The position numbers were made by a program, and so were the translations under genes. Below are positions 1 through 7,180 of a DNA stretch of 10,937 nucleotides, one piece after another. Under the pieces are notes generated by a model. That model made no database searches. It saw only the letters and a list, made by a program, of their open reading frames with translations, and had not been told where the DNA came from. Location: positions 1 through 10,937 of the forward strand of contig JAGUUJ010000121.1 of assembly GCA_020063525.1 (NCBI GenBank), read 5' to 3'. The stretch's first letter is position 1, and each line of letters starts with the position of its first letter. Origin of the DNA: Candidatus Omnitrophota bacterium (GTDB lineage: Bacteria > Omnitrophota > Gorgyraeia > Gygaellales > Profunditerraquicolaceae).

Positions 1-1670
1 CACTTAGCCGTAACATGCTTACCCAGGGGCCTTATTTTTTCAGAGGCAAGAATCTGATTACCTACGGCTGCCTGAATACTCACCTCAAATAATTGTCTGG
101 GGATTAACTCCTTAAGCCTGGACACCAGCGCTTGCGCCTTATGCATAACTTTATCTTTATTTATTAATGATGAAAACGCATCGCAGATTACTCCGTTTAA
201 CATTATATCGAGTTTTACTATTTTAGCAGGAAGATACCCTTTAAATTCATAATCCAGGGAGCCGTATCCTTTCGTAATGGATTTCATCTTGTCATAGAAA
301 TCTACGATTATCTCAGAAAGCGGTATATCAAAGACCAGCTTTACTCTATCCACTCCTAAATATTCGCTGGATTTAAAAATTCCCCGTCTGAATTTAGCCA
401 ATTCGCATACAGGGTCTATGTTCTCCACAGGTATGAGCATCAACAAACTCACGAAAGGCTCCTGTGACTCCTGGATATCCTGCTGGCCAGGAAGTTTCGC
501 GGGCGTATCTACTTCTATGCTCTCGCCGTCTCTTTTTCTTATTCTATATACAACATTAGGCACAGTCAATATCAAATTTAAATCATATTCTCTCTCTAAG
601 CGTTCCTGCACTATCTCCATGTGCAAAAGCCCTAAAAAACCGCATCGGAAACCGGAACCAAAAGATTGCGAGTTCTCCGGTTCGAATACGAAAGAAGCAT
701 CGGATAATTTTAATTTATCCACTGCATCGCGCAATTTCGGGAAATCTCCCGGATTCACGGGATATATTCCGCAGAACACCAGAGGTTTTATTGTCCGGTA
801 TCCCGGTAATGGCTCCTGACAGGGATTCTTAGTGTCGGTAATGGTATCTCCAATAATAATCTCTCTGGGGTCACGTATGTTTGCATTTAAATAACCGACT
901 TCACCACAAGATAAAGAATCTACTTTAGAATATTGTAAGTTTTTGAATACCCCTAATTCTTCTATTTTATAAGTTTTCCCCGAATGCATCATTTTTACCT
1001 GCGTATGCGCATCGAGCTTACCATCCATAACCCTGACAAAGACTACTACGCCTTTGAATGTATCAAAGCGGCAATCAAAAACAAGGGCCTTGAGCTGATG
1101 CGTAATTTCACCTGTCGGGTGAGGTACAACCTCTACTATTCTCTCTAATATATCTTCGACACCAGTGCCTTCCTTAGCAGAAGCCAGGATTATATCCTCT
1201 TCCTGGAAACCTAAGACACTGGTAATCTGTCCTTTAACGCGCGGTATATCAGCTAAGTCAAGGTCGATCTTATTTATCACAGGTATGATGCTTAATTTAT
1301 TTTCAAGCGCAAGCTCATAATTGGCAACAGTCTGGGCTTCAATGCCTTGGCCGGCGTCTACTAATAAGACCGCGCCTTCGCAGGCAGCCAGAGATTTAGA
1401 AACTTCGTAAGTAAAATCTACGTGGCCAGGTGTGTCAATAAGATTTAATATGTAATCCTTCCCATTCAAGGCACGATAGGACAATCTGACCATCGAGGCT
1501 TTAATAGTTATGCCCCGTTCTCTCTCCAGGTCCATATCATCAAGAAGCTGATCGCGCTTATGTTTCTTATCCACGGCACCCGTTAACTCCAGTATCCTGT
1601 CAGCTAAAGTGGATTTACCGTGGTCGATATGGGCAATGATTGAAAAATTGCGTATTAAAGATTTATCCAT
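1..1670 (-). CDS. lepA: Elongation factor 4 (LepA), 3' end beyond window
   Basis: Translational GTPase of the LepA/EF4 family, which binds stalled or mistranslocated ribosomes and promotes back-translocation or remodelling. The reading frame is open from the ATG at 1670 to the window edge (556 codons). The N-terminus reads MDKSLIRNFSIIAHIDHGKS, with the P-loop AHIDHGKST. Switch I lies in RERGITIKA, the G3 motif is DTPGHVDF and the G4 motif is NKID. Near the edge the frame reads LFEVSIQAAVGNQIL and then GKHVTAK, matching the LepA C-terminal domain just before its basic tail. By comparison with E. coli LepA (599 aa, from memory) about 45 residues are missing. The ATG follows directly on the cmk stop codon (TAGATG) and has no clear Shine-Dalgarno, so translation is probably coupled to cmk. 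The identification is secure. Confidence 0.97.
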   Translation of the reverse strand, partial: MDKSLIRNFSIIAHIDHGKSTLADRILELTGAVDKKHKRDQLLDDMDLERERGITIKASMVRLSYRALNGKDYILNLIDTPGHVDFTYEVSKSLAACEGAVLLVDAGQGIEAQTVANYELALENKLSIIPVINKIDLDLADIPRVKGQITSVLGFQEEDIILASAKEGTGVEDILERIVEVVPHPTGEITHQLKALVFDCRFDTFKGVVVFVRVMDGKLDAHTQVKMMHSGKTYKIEELGVFKNLQYSKVDSLSCGEVGYLNANIRDPREIIIGDTITDTKNPCQEPLPGYRTIKPLVFCGIYPVNPGDFPKLRDAVDKLKLSDASFVFEPENSQSFGSGFRCGFLGLLHMEIVQERLEREYDLNLILTVPNVVYRIRKRDGESIEVDTPAKLPGQQDIQESQEPFVSLLMLIPVENIDPVCELAKFRRGIFKSSEYLGVDRVKLVFDIPLSEIIVDFYDKMKSITKGYGSLDYEFKGYLPAKIVKLDIMLNGVICDAFSSLINKDKVMHKAQALVSRLKELIPRQLFEVSIQAAVGNQILASEKIRPLGKHVTAK

Positions 1671-2324
1671 CTATTGAATGTAGCTTAATACCTTATTTAC
1701 CACTTCTCCGATAGCCATAGAGGTCGTGTCTATATAAATGGCATCATCAGCTTTCTTAAGAGGCGCGAATTCCCGGGTAGAATCAATATTATCCCGGTTG
1801 CGTAAGTCTTTCTCAATATCTTTTAAGGTAACGTCCTGATTTAATTCTTTTAATTCTTTGTATCTACGCCTGACCCTCACCGAGAATTCTGCATCGATAT
1901 AGAATTTCTTGTCTGCGTCCGGGAAAACCACTGTTCCTATATCGCGGCCATCCAAAACACTGTCTCTAAGTTTTCCGAATTTTCTTTGCAACCCCAACAT
2001 TATTTCTCTTACGCCTTTGAGCTTGGCAATATCAGAGACTAACCTGGTAATACATGGTTGCCTTATAGGGCTTGAGACATCCCGGCCATCTAAAAGTATC
2101 TTTAAAGAACTATCTTGATTATTGGTTAAATCAATATTAGTAGAACGTGCCATTTCAATAAGTGCTGGAATGTCCTTTGCATTTATTTTTCTCTCTAAGG
2201 CCTTCAAGGTCAATGCCCGATACATTGCTCCGGTATCAATATAAAGAAAGCCCAGTTTCTGGGCTATTATTCTGGCAACAGTGCTTTTACCCGCGCCAGC
2301 CGGGCCGTCAATGGCGATAATCAT
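1671..2324 (-). CDS. cmk: Cytidylate kinase (CMP kinase)
   Basis: Phosphorylates CMP and dCMP with ATP, in the cytoplasm, for pyrimidine nucleotide supply. The 217-aa protein has the P-loop GPAGAGKST at residues 7-15, then YIDTGAMYRALT at about 28-39, characteristic of CMP kinases. The central segment GRDIGTVVFPDA lies at 126-137. The lid/C-terminal motif RNRDNIDSTREFAPLKKADD lies at about 175-194. Length is normal for a bacterial short-form Cmk. Its ATG overlaps the tyrA stop in an ATGA arrangement, and its TAG stop abuts the lepA ATG, so it sits in a tight operon. cmk commonly follows aroA/tyrA in bacterial aromatic amino acid clusters; here it directly follows tyrA. Nothing in the sequence suggests loss of function. 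Confidence 0.96.
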   Translation of the reverse strand: MIIAIDGPAGAGKSTVARIIAQKLGFLYIDTGAMYRALTLKALERKINAKDIPALIEMARSTNIDLTNNQDSSLKILLDGRDVSSPIRQPCITRLVSDIAKLKGVREIMLGLQRKFGKLRDSVLDGRDIGTVVFPDADKKFYIDAEFSVRVRRRYKELKELNQDVTLKDIEKDLRNRDNIDSTREFAPLKKADDAIYIDTTSMAIGEVVNKVLSYIQ

Positions 2325-3151
2325 CCTAAAATTTCTCTCTTGCCCTTTGCTTCTTTTAAAATTTTAATTAATGTTTTTTCGTCTCTTTTATTAATTGCTG
2401 ATTTTATCCGGGATAGATTATTCTCAAAATGTTCTATGGACTTGAGCATATTTTTCCGGTTGCTCAAAAAAATGTCCACCCAGAGCCTGCTATCTGAAAA
2501 GGCGATACGGGTGGTATCCTTTAAGCTGGTTGCGCCGAACTTCAGATATTTATCGGGTACAATATCGATTAAAGAGAAGGCAATAACGTGCGGAAGATGG
2601 CTGACAAAGGATAAAATCCTATCGTGGGTATCAGGACTCAAAACAACCACTCTTGCGCCAAGCTGATTCCATAAATTCTTTATTTTTTTTAAAACTTTAG
2701 GGGGTGTATTTTTTGTGGGAGTCAATATGCACAGAGAGTTTTTGAATATATCCGTTAAGGCATTTGTAATGCCGCGCTTTTCTGAACCTGCTAAAGGGTG
2801 GCTGCCAACATAATTTGGAAAAATCTTGCTTAATTTAGAAACGATTTCCTGCTTTGTGCTTCCTACATCAGTAACAATGCAGTCCTTACGGATAAACCGA
2901 ACAATTACGTCCGCCAATTTTAATATCGTATTAACGGGTGTTGCCAAAACCACTAAGTCTGCATCCTGAATGATACTTAAGTGCTGTGAACCCTTATCTA
3001 TTACGTGGCTCTTTTTCCCCCATATTAAAGTACTTTTATGGCGGCTGACTCCGATTATCTGGTGGGCCAGGCGCTTCTTTTTTATGGCTAATGCCATAGA
3101 CCCGCCAATTAAACCTGTGCCTATAATCGCAACCTTATTAAACAATCTCAT
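2321..3151 (-). CDS. tyrA: Prephenate dehydrogenase (TyrA), short form
   Basis: Oxidatively decarboxylates prephenate to 4-hydroxyphenylpyruvate for tyrosine synthesis. From the chosen ATG the protein has 276 residues. The Rossmann motif is GTGLIGG at 11-17. DVGSTK lies at 95-100, and GSHPLAGSEKRG at 116-127 carries the conserved catalytic-type His 118. SHLPH lies at 164-168 and DTTRIA at 202-207. It ends without a C-terminal ACT domain, so feedback by tyrosine would not work through one. An upstream TTG at 3154 is in frame, but GGGAGAG at 3165-3159 is 7 bases from the ATG and only 4 from the TTG, so I prefer the ATG at 3151. That gives a TGATG overlap with the aroF stop. Whether NAD or NADP is used cannot be read reliably; arogenate dehydrogenase activity is an alternative. 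Confidence 0.93.
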   Translation of the reverse strand: MRLFNKVAIIGTGLIGGSMALAIKKKRLAHQIIGVSRHKSTLIWGKKSHVIDKGSQHLSIIQDADLVVLATPVNTILKLADVIVRFIRKDCIVTDVGSTKQEIVSKLSKIFPNYVGSHPLAGSEKRGITNALTDIFKNSLCILTPTKNTPPKVLKKIKNLWNQLGARVVVLSPDTHDRILSFVSHLPHVIAFSLIDIVPDKYLKFGATSLKDTTRIAFSDSRLWVDIFLSNRKNMLKSIEHFENNLSRIKSAINKRDEKTLIKILKEAKGKREILG

Positions 3152-4167
3152 CAAATTTCTCTCCCTATTGATTTCGCTATTATTTTGAGGTCTTCCATAA
3201 GTTGGGCGAAGTTAGAAGGTATTAATGACTGCGCGCCATCAGACATTGCATCTTCCGGATGGCTGTGCACTTCAATGAGCAAACCGTCCGCTCCGCCAGC
3301 AACAGCAGCTTTAGAAAGCGCAGGCACCAATCCCCATTTACCCGCAGCGTGACTAGGATCAACAATTATGGGTAGATGCGAAAGTTGCTTTACAACAGGT
3401 ACAGCACTTATATCTAAGGTGCTGCGCGTGAAATCCTCAAATGTCCTGATGCCGCGTTCGCACAATATGACATTAAAATTACCTCCTGACAATATATATT
3501 CTGCAGACATAAGTAATTCTTTAATCGTAGATGACAAACCACGTTTTAATAAGACCGGCTTCTTCGTCTGCCCTACTTCTTTTAGAAGATTAAAGTTCTG
3601 CATGTTACGTGCGCCAATCTGCAGTATATCTACGTATCTAGCTACTAACTCCACATCGCGGGGGTCCATTACCTCGCTGACCGTGGCTAACCCCAAATCA
3701 TTTCCCACCTTATTTAAGTATTTCAGGCCTTCTTCACCTAAACCCTGAAAACTGTAAGGTGAAGTGCGGGGCTTAAATGCACCGCCACGCAAAACAGTCG
3801 CGCCTGCCTTTTTTATCAGGGTTGCGGTGTCCTGTAACGTTTTTATATCCTCGACTGCACAAGGGCCGGCCATAACCACTATTCTTTCGCTACCAATTTT
3901 TATACCTCTGCCTAAGTCAATCACTGAATCCTGAGGTTTAAATTCCCGCGAGACAAGTTTGTAAGGTGACAAGACCGGCATAACCTTCTCTACGCCGGGA
4001 AATACCTCTAAAGGGGTAACTGCCAGCACGTCTTCAGGCCCAATCACACCGATTATAGTGCGTTCTGTGCCTTTTGAAACATGCGGTTTAAGCCCTAATT
4101 TCTGTACTTTCTCAATAATATGCTCTATCTGTTCTTCAGTAGCATCAGGCCTTAATACTATAATCAT
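3151..4167 (-). CDS. aroF: DAHP synthase, class I-beta with N-terminal regulatory domain
   Basis: Condenses phosphoenolpyruvate with erythrose 4-phosphate to DAHP, the first step of the shikimate pathway. The 338-aa protein has an N-terminal ferredoxin-like (FL) domain at about 1-70, as in the Thermotoga maritima enzyme, followed by a KDO8P-synthase-like barrel. Motifs seen are MAGPCAVE (Cys103), RGGAFKPRTSPYSFQG (127-142), QIGARNMQN (183-191), LLKRG (206-210), CERGIRTFE (236-244), IIVDPSHAAG (His273) and IEVHSHPEDAMSDGAQS (Glu299, Asp310). Cys103, His273, Glu299 and Asp310 line up with the four metal ligands known in the T. maritima enzyme. The FL domain is where tyrosine or phenylalanine inhibits in that family, so feedback control is plausible. 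The ATG is preceded by AGGAGAGG at 4180-4173 with a 5-base spacer. It lies downstream of hisC and overlaps tyrA. Confidence 0.96.
   Translation of the reverse strand: MIIVLRPDATEEQIEHIIEKVQKLGLKPHVSKGTERTIIGVIGPEDVLAVTPLEVFPGVEKVMPVLSPYKLVSREFKPQDSVIDLGRGIKIGSERIVVMAGPCAVEDIKTLQDTATLIKKAGATVLRGGAFKPRTSPYSFQGLGEEGLKYLNKVGNDLGLATVSEVMDPRDVELVARYVDILQIGARNMQNFNLLKEVGQTKKPVLLKRGLSSTIKELLMSAEYILSGGNFNVILCERGIRTFEDFTRSTLDISAVPVVKQLSHLPIIVDPSHAAGKWGLVPALSKAAVAGGADGLLIEVHSHPEDAMSDGAQSLIPSNFAQLMEDLKIIAKSIGREI
3159..3165 (-). promoter_or_regulatory. Ribosome binding site of tyrA (decides start)
   Basis: GGGAGAG, inside the last codons of aroF, lies 7 bases upstream of the ATG at 3151-3149. The alternative TTG start three bases earlier would be only 4 bases away, so the site favours the ATG. 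Confidence 0.7.
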
Positions 4168-4182
4168 AATAACCTCTCCTGT

Positions 4183-4250
4183 AGGTCATAGGTTATAGGT
4201 CATAGGTTTTAGGTTTTCACCTATTACCTATCACCTATTACCTATCACCT
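4183..4250. repeat. Palindrome built of 7-bp ATAGGTN repeats
   Basis: Two 32-base arms, 4183-4214 and 4219-4250, are separated by the loop TTTC. Each arm is a run of heptamers of the form ATAGGTN. Folded against each other, 27 of 32 positions pair. Four of the five mismatches fall at the variable N of each heptamer and the fifth sits beside the last. The right arm contains the last five hisC codons and the hisC stop (4233-4231). The left end stops 3 bases before the aroF Shine-Dalgarno. Transcribed, it would form a long imperfect hairpin between hisC and aroF. It lacks a following U-run on the transcribed strand, so it does not look like an intrinsic terminator. Confidence 0.9.
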
Positions 4251-5370
4251 TTTTAAGCACCTTGATAAATCTTTCGTTCTCTTTTTTTGTTCCAATAGTT
4301 ACCCTGATAAAATTTTTCAGGCCATACTGGTCCATATCTCTTACGATTACTCCGTATTTAAGCATATCTTTAAAAACGCTAACCCCGTCCCTACCCACAT
4401 CAATAAGAATGAAATTAGCGACAGTTGGCACATACGCAATGCCTAATTTGGATAAAGCATCATAAAGATAATCCCGGCCTGCTAAAATTGTCTTCCTTGT
4501 CTTGCGTAAGAATTTTTTATCCTCCAATGCTGCGGTTGCTGCTACCTGAGCAAGCATATTCACATTAAAAGGCTGTCTTACCTTTTCCATATAAGAAACT
4601 AATTCTGGGTTAGCTACAGCGTAACCTATTCTCAAGCCTGCTAAACCGTATGCCTTAGAAAATGTCTTCAAAACTATGACTTTTTTATTATTGACCCTTC
4701 GACCTTGCTCAGGGTCAAGGGTGAGTTTAGTCGAACCCTTGATATAATCTAACCCTCTGGGAAAATCATCTACATCAATAAAAGTATCATAGGCCTCGTC
4801 TAAAACCAACAATACATTATCAGGTAAATCGCGCATAAAATCTTCGAATTCTAACTTGGTGACGTATGTGCCTGTGGGATTATTGGGATTTGAAATAAAA
4901 ATTAATTTAGTATTTTTGTCTATCTTCTTCTTAATTGCTTCCAAATCATACTTAAAATACCTTAAAGGAACAGAAATGATGCGGCGGCCATTAACTTTGG
5001 AAATAATTTCGTATTCTAAAAACGTAATATCTGCGGTTATAATGTTTTCATCGTCTTCCACAAACGTTTTTATAATAATATCAATAAGCTCATCCGAGCC
5101 ATTGCCCAGAACGATATTCGCAGGTTTAACATTCAAGTAACGGGAGATTCTCTTCTTTAGATAATAACCCTGGCTGTCGGGGTAGCGATTGGCTCCTGAT
5201 AAGTTCTTTTTTATGGCCTCCATCGCCTTAGGAGAAGGGCCCAGAGGATTCTCATTAGAAGCGAGCTTTATAATTTCCTTCAGGCCCAATTGCCTCTTAA
5301 TTTCTTCTATAGGCTTGCCCGCTGCATAAGGCGTTATATTCAATATATTTTTTCTAACTAATTCTTCCAT
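4231..5370 (-). CDS. hisC: HisC-type aminotransferase with an in-frame repeat insertion
   Basis: PLP-dependent aminotransferase of the histidinol-phosphate type (class I fold). It converts imidazole-acetol phosphate to histidinol phosphate. Next to pheA, tyrA and aroF it may also, or mainly, aminate phenylpyruvate and hydroxyphenylpyruvate. Motifs are LASNENPLGPS at 36-46, GNGSDELI at 89-96, NPNNPTG at 161-167, DEAY at 191-194, the PLP lysine in TFSKAYGLAGLRIGY (Lys239) and a late FIRVTIGT (354-361). The start at 5370 has a purine-rich AGAGAGA about 6 bases upstream. Two oddities stand out. Residues 212-226 (GSTKLTLDPEQGRRV) are encoded by an imperfect palindrome just before the lysine strand and look inserted. 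The last five residues, VIGNR, and the stop come from the heptamer palindrome that follows. The frame is intact throughout, so the protein is probably made. Confidence 0.95.
   Translation of the reverse strand: MEELVRKNILNITPYAAGKPIEEIKRQLGLKEIIKLASNENPLGPSPKAMEAIKKNLSGANRYPDSQGYYLKKRISRYLNVKPANIVLGNGSDELIDIIIKTFVEDDENIITADITFLEYEIISKVNGRRIISVPLRYFKYDLEAIKKKIDKNTKLIFISNPNNPTGTYVTKLEFEDFMRDLPDNVLLVLDEAYDTFIDVDDFPRGLDYIKGSTKLTLDPEQGRRVNNKKVIVLKTFSKAYGLAGLRIGYAVANPELVSYMEKVRQPFNVNMLAQVAATAALEDKKFLRKTRKTILAGRDYLYDALSKLGIAYVPTVANFILIDVGRDGVSVFKDMLKYGVIVRDMDQYGLKNFIRVTIGTKKENERFIKVLKKVIGNR
4693..4741. repeat. Palindromic element translated inside hisC
   Basis: Each arm carries TTCGAC, four variable bases and CTCA, in inverted orientation, with CCCTT/AAGGG-type flanks and a GC-rich centre. 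It has the look of short palindromic elements of the CCTTCGAC...CTCAGGG kind that are scattered in many bacterial genomes (recollection, not a search). It lies wholly within the hisC reading frame and contributes 15 codons without a stop or frameshift. No second copy occurs in this window, so its repeat status rests on structure and memory. Confidence 0.75.
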
Positions 5371-5383
5371 TTTTTATCTCTCT

Positions 5384-5541
5384 AGGGACGTCTTTGTTGC
5401 TAAAGCAAAGCCTGTCCCTCATTCAAAGCAGGGACGTCTTTAATTCTGAAGCAAAAGGTGTCCCTTTTATAATTCTTTATTAAGGGACACCTTTCCGATT
5501 GGATGCAAATACGACTTCCGATTGGGTTCAAAGACGTCCCT
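5384..5541. repeat. Inverted-repeat cluster (REP/MITE-like) between pheA and hisC
   Basis: A 158-bp block bounded by perfect 13-bp inverted termini: AGGGACGTCTTTG at 5384-5396 and its complement at 5529-5541. Inside are three consecutive units of the form AGGGAC-NN-CTTT, then a spacer, then AAAG...GTCCCT: 5384-5419, 5430-5465 and 5483-5541. The facing arms of the second and third units form a perfect 13-bp hairpin (5454-5466 with 5482-5494, 15-base loop). The third unit also holds TTCCGATTGG twice (5493-5502, 5516-5525). The block fills almost the whole pheA-hisC gap, starting 4 bases past the pheA stop and ending just before the hisC ribosome binding site. There is no open frame or transposase in it, so it is a non-autonomous element or REP array. 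Confidence 0.88.
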
Positions 5542-5545
5542 TATA

Positions 5546-6607
5546 TTATTCTCCTAACGGGTAGGAACCCAAGATTTTTAAGAATTTACACTTGTTCTCT
5601 AATTCTAAAAGCGCTCTTTTAATGCGGGGATTATCCCGATGCCCATCCAAGTCCACGAAGAAATAATAATCCCAGGCTTTCTTCTTAGAAGGCCTCGATT
5701 CAATTTTAGTAAGATTAATCCCATATTTTCTAAAAGGCAGTAGCATATCATGCAAAGCGCCGACCTTGTCTTTAATGGAAAACATAATCGAAGTACGGTC
5801 CTGCCCTGTCGGCGGCACATCGGTTTTACCGATTATCAAGAAGCGCGTAACATTATGCGGCGAATCTTCGATGTCAGAAGCGAGCACTTTTAATTTATAA
5901 ACTTTGGCTGCTAATAATGAAGCAATGCAAGCGCTGTTCTTTTCCTTGGCTGCAATTTGTGCGGCACGGGTGGTGCTGGATACCTCAATTTTTTCTACAC
6001 CAGGCAGATTCTCTTGAAGCCAAATTCGGCACTGCCCAAACACCTGCGGATTTGAATAAACACGCCTGATTTTGTTTTTGGGACAGTTGGCTAAGAGATG
6101 GTGTGCCACATCTAAAATTGTCTGGCTGCAAACTTTCAATTCTGAATCCACAAACATATCTAAAGTGTGGCTAACTGCTCCCTCCACAGAATTCTCTATA
6201 GGCACTACACCGTAATCTGCATTATCTCTTTCTACTTCAAGGAATACATCTGTAATACTATTGCAGGCAATATATTCAACCTGCGAGCCGAATCTTTTTA
6301 AGGCAGCTAAATGTGTAAAAGTTGCCTCGGGTCCCAAATAAGCAACCTTAAGCGGCCTATCCAAAGAAAGACTACAAGACATTATCTCACGATATATTGC
6401 CTCAAGCGCGCTAGAAGACAAAGGGCCCTTGTTTATAATCGCTAACTTTTTCAAAACTTCTCTTTCGCGATCAGGAGAATAAATACTCTTTCCGCTCTTA
6501 CGTTTCAATTCAGCAATATCCAATGTGGTCTTGGCGCGTACATTCAAAAGCTGGATTATTTTTTTATCTATATTATCAACTGTCTTTCGCAGACTCTTCA
6601 GATCCAT
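5546..6607 (-). CDS. pheA: Bifunctional chorismate mutase / prephenate dehydratase (P-protein)
   Basis: Converts chorismate to prephenate and then phenylpyruvate. The 353-aa protein has three parts. An AroQ-type chorismate mutase spans about 1-85, with Arg7, Arg24, Lys35 and the SPDRERE segment (44-50) in the expected places. The prephenate dehydratase domain starts at VAYLGPEATFTHLAA (88-102), includes VPIENSVEGAVSHTLD (135-150), and has the catalytic-type TRF motif in HNVTRFLIIG (251-260). A C-terminal ACT domain (about 271-353) has GALH (283-286) and ESRP (303-306), the motifs that bind phenylalanine. Feedback inhibition by phenylalanine is therefore likely. The ATG has a strong AAAGGAGG at 6621-6614 with a 6-base spacer, located inside scpB, so pheA overlaps the scpB 3' end by 32 bases. 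Length and motifs are complete. Confidence 0.96.
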   Translation of the reverse strand: MDLKSLRKTVDNIDKKIIQLLNVRAKTTLDIAELKRKSGKSIYSPDREREVLKKLAIINKGPLSSSALEAIYREIMSCSLSLDRPLKVAYLGPEATFTHLAALKRFGSQVEYIACNSITDVFLEVERDNADYGVVPIENSVEGAVSHTLDMFVDSELKVCSQTILDVAHHLLANCPKNKIRRVYSNPQVFGQCRIWLQENLPGVEKIEVSSTTRAAQIAAKEKNSACIASLLAAKVYKLKVLASDIEDSPHNVTRFLIIGKTDVPPTGQDRTSIMFSIKDKVGALHDMLLPFRKYGINLTKIESRPSKKKAWDYYFFVDLDGHRDNPRIKRALLELENKCKFLKILGSYPLGE

Positions 6608-7178
6608 CTCTTTCCTCCTTTGCAGCTAAAAGCGCAGGTGAATCTTGTAAAGCCTTCAGGGTTAAAAAACCTTCTATCTTAGGCAGCTCATCTAAAGATT
6701 TTAAACCAAAATGCTCCAGGAACTGCCGTGTTGTCCCATAAACCTTTGGCCTTCCAGGAGCTTTTTTCCTTCCTGCAATACGGATAAGCCCTTTCTCCAG
6801 AAAATTTTTAATCATACCATCAACATTGACATTTCTTATAGATTCTATTTCCAGCCGGGTTACGGGTTGTTTATAGGCAATTATAGCTAAAGTCTCTAAT
6901 GCGGGCGTGGATAATCTTTCCACGCGGCGTTGTTTATATAATTTTCTTAGAAAAGAAACAAAGACAGGAGCTGTAATCATCTGAAAACCGCCGGCTATCT
7001 CAACAATGCGCATACCGCGATTGGTTTTTTCGTATTCGTCTTTTAATTCTTCCATGTTTTTGCGAATTTCATCTGTGGCTAAATTGTCTAAGACATCTTT
7101 TACCTGTTCAAGCAACAAAGGTTTTTCGCTGGCAAAAAGCAATGCTTCAATTACTGTCTTTACATTGTTATCCGACAT
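6576..7178 (-). CDS. scpB: Segregation and condensation protein B (ScpB)
   Basis: Kleisin-associated subunit of the SMC-ScpAB condensin complex, which compacts and helps segregate the chromosome. The 200-aa protein starts with VIEALLFASEKPL, the usual ScpB N-terminal winged-helix opening. It continues with RGMRIVEIAGGFQMIT (about 54-69) and RVERLSTPALETLAIIAYKQPVTRLEIE, the most conserved ScpB segment, in the second winged helix. It then reads GLIRIAGRKKAPGRPKVYGTT and an FLEHFGLKSLDELP tail. The ruvA stop is 2 bases upstream. The 3' end runs 32 bases into pheA, giving a charged Glu/Asp/Ser-rich tail. The Shine-Dalgarno is weak, so coupling to ruvA is likely. scpA, its usual neighbour, is not in the window. 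Confidence 0.96.
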   Translation of the reverse strand: MSDNNVKTVIEALLFASEKPLLLEQVKDVLDNLATDEIRKNMEELKDEYEKTNRGMRIVEIAGGFQMITAPVFVSFLRKLYKQRRVERLSTPALETLAIIAYKQPVTRLEIESIRNVNVDGMIKNFLEKGLIRIAGRKKAPGRPKVYGTTRQFLEHFGLKSLDELPKIEGFLTLKALQDSPALLAAKEERDGSEESAKDS

Positions 7179-7180
7179 AT

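Noticed and set aside
418..819. Open frame of 133 codons on the plus strand
   Set aside because: It lies opposite lepA, whose frame is clearly conserved. The plus-strand protein shows no recognisable domain, so it is an antisense shadow. The same holds for the other plus-strand frames opposite cmk, tyrA, aroF, hisC, ruvA, ruvC and yebC.
4183..4250. CRISPR array or intrinsic terminator
   Set aside because: The units are only 7 bp with no spacers, and no U-run follows the hairpin in the direction of transcription.
5605..5820. 71-codon minus-strand frame inside pheA
   Set aside because: It is in another frame of the ACT domain coding region. The pheA frame has all expected motifs there.
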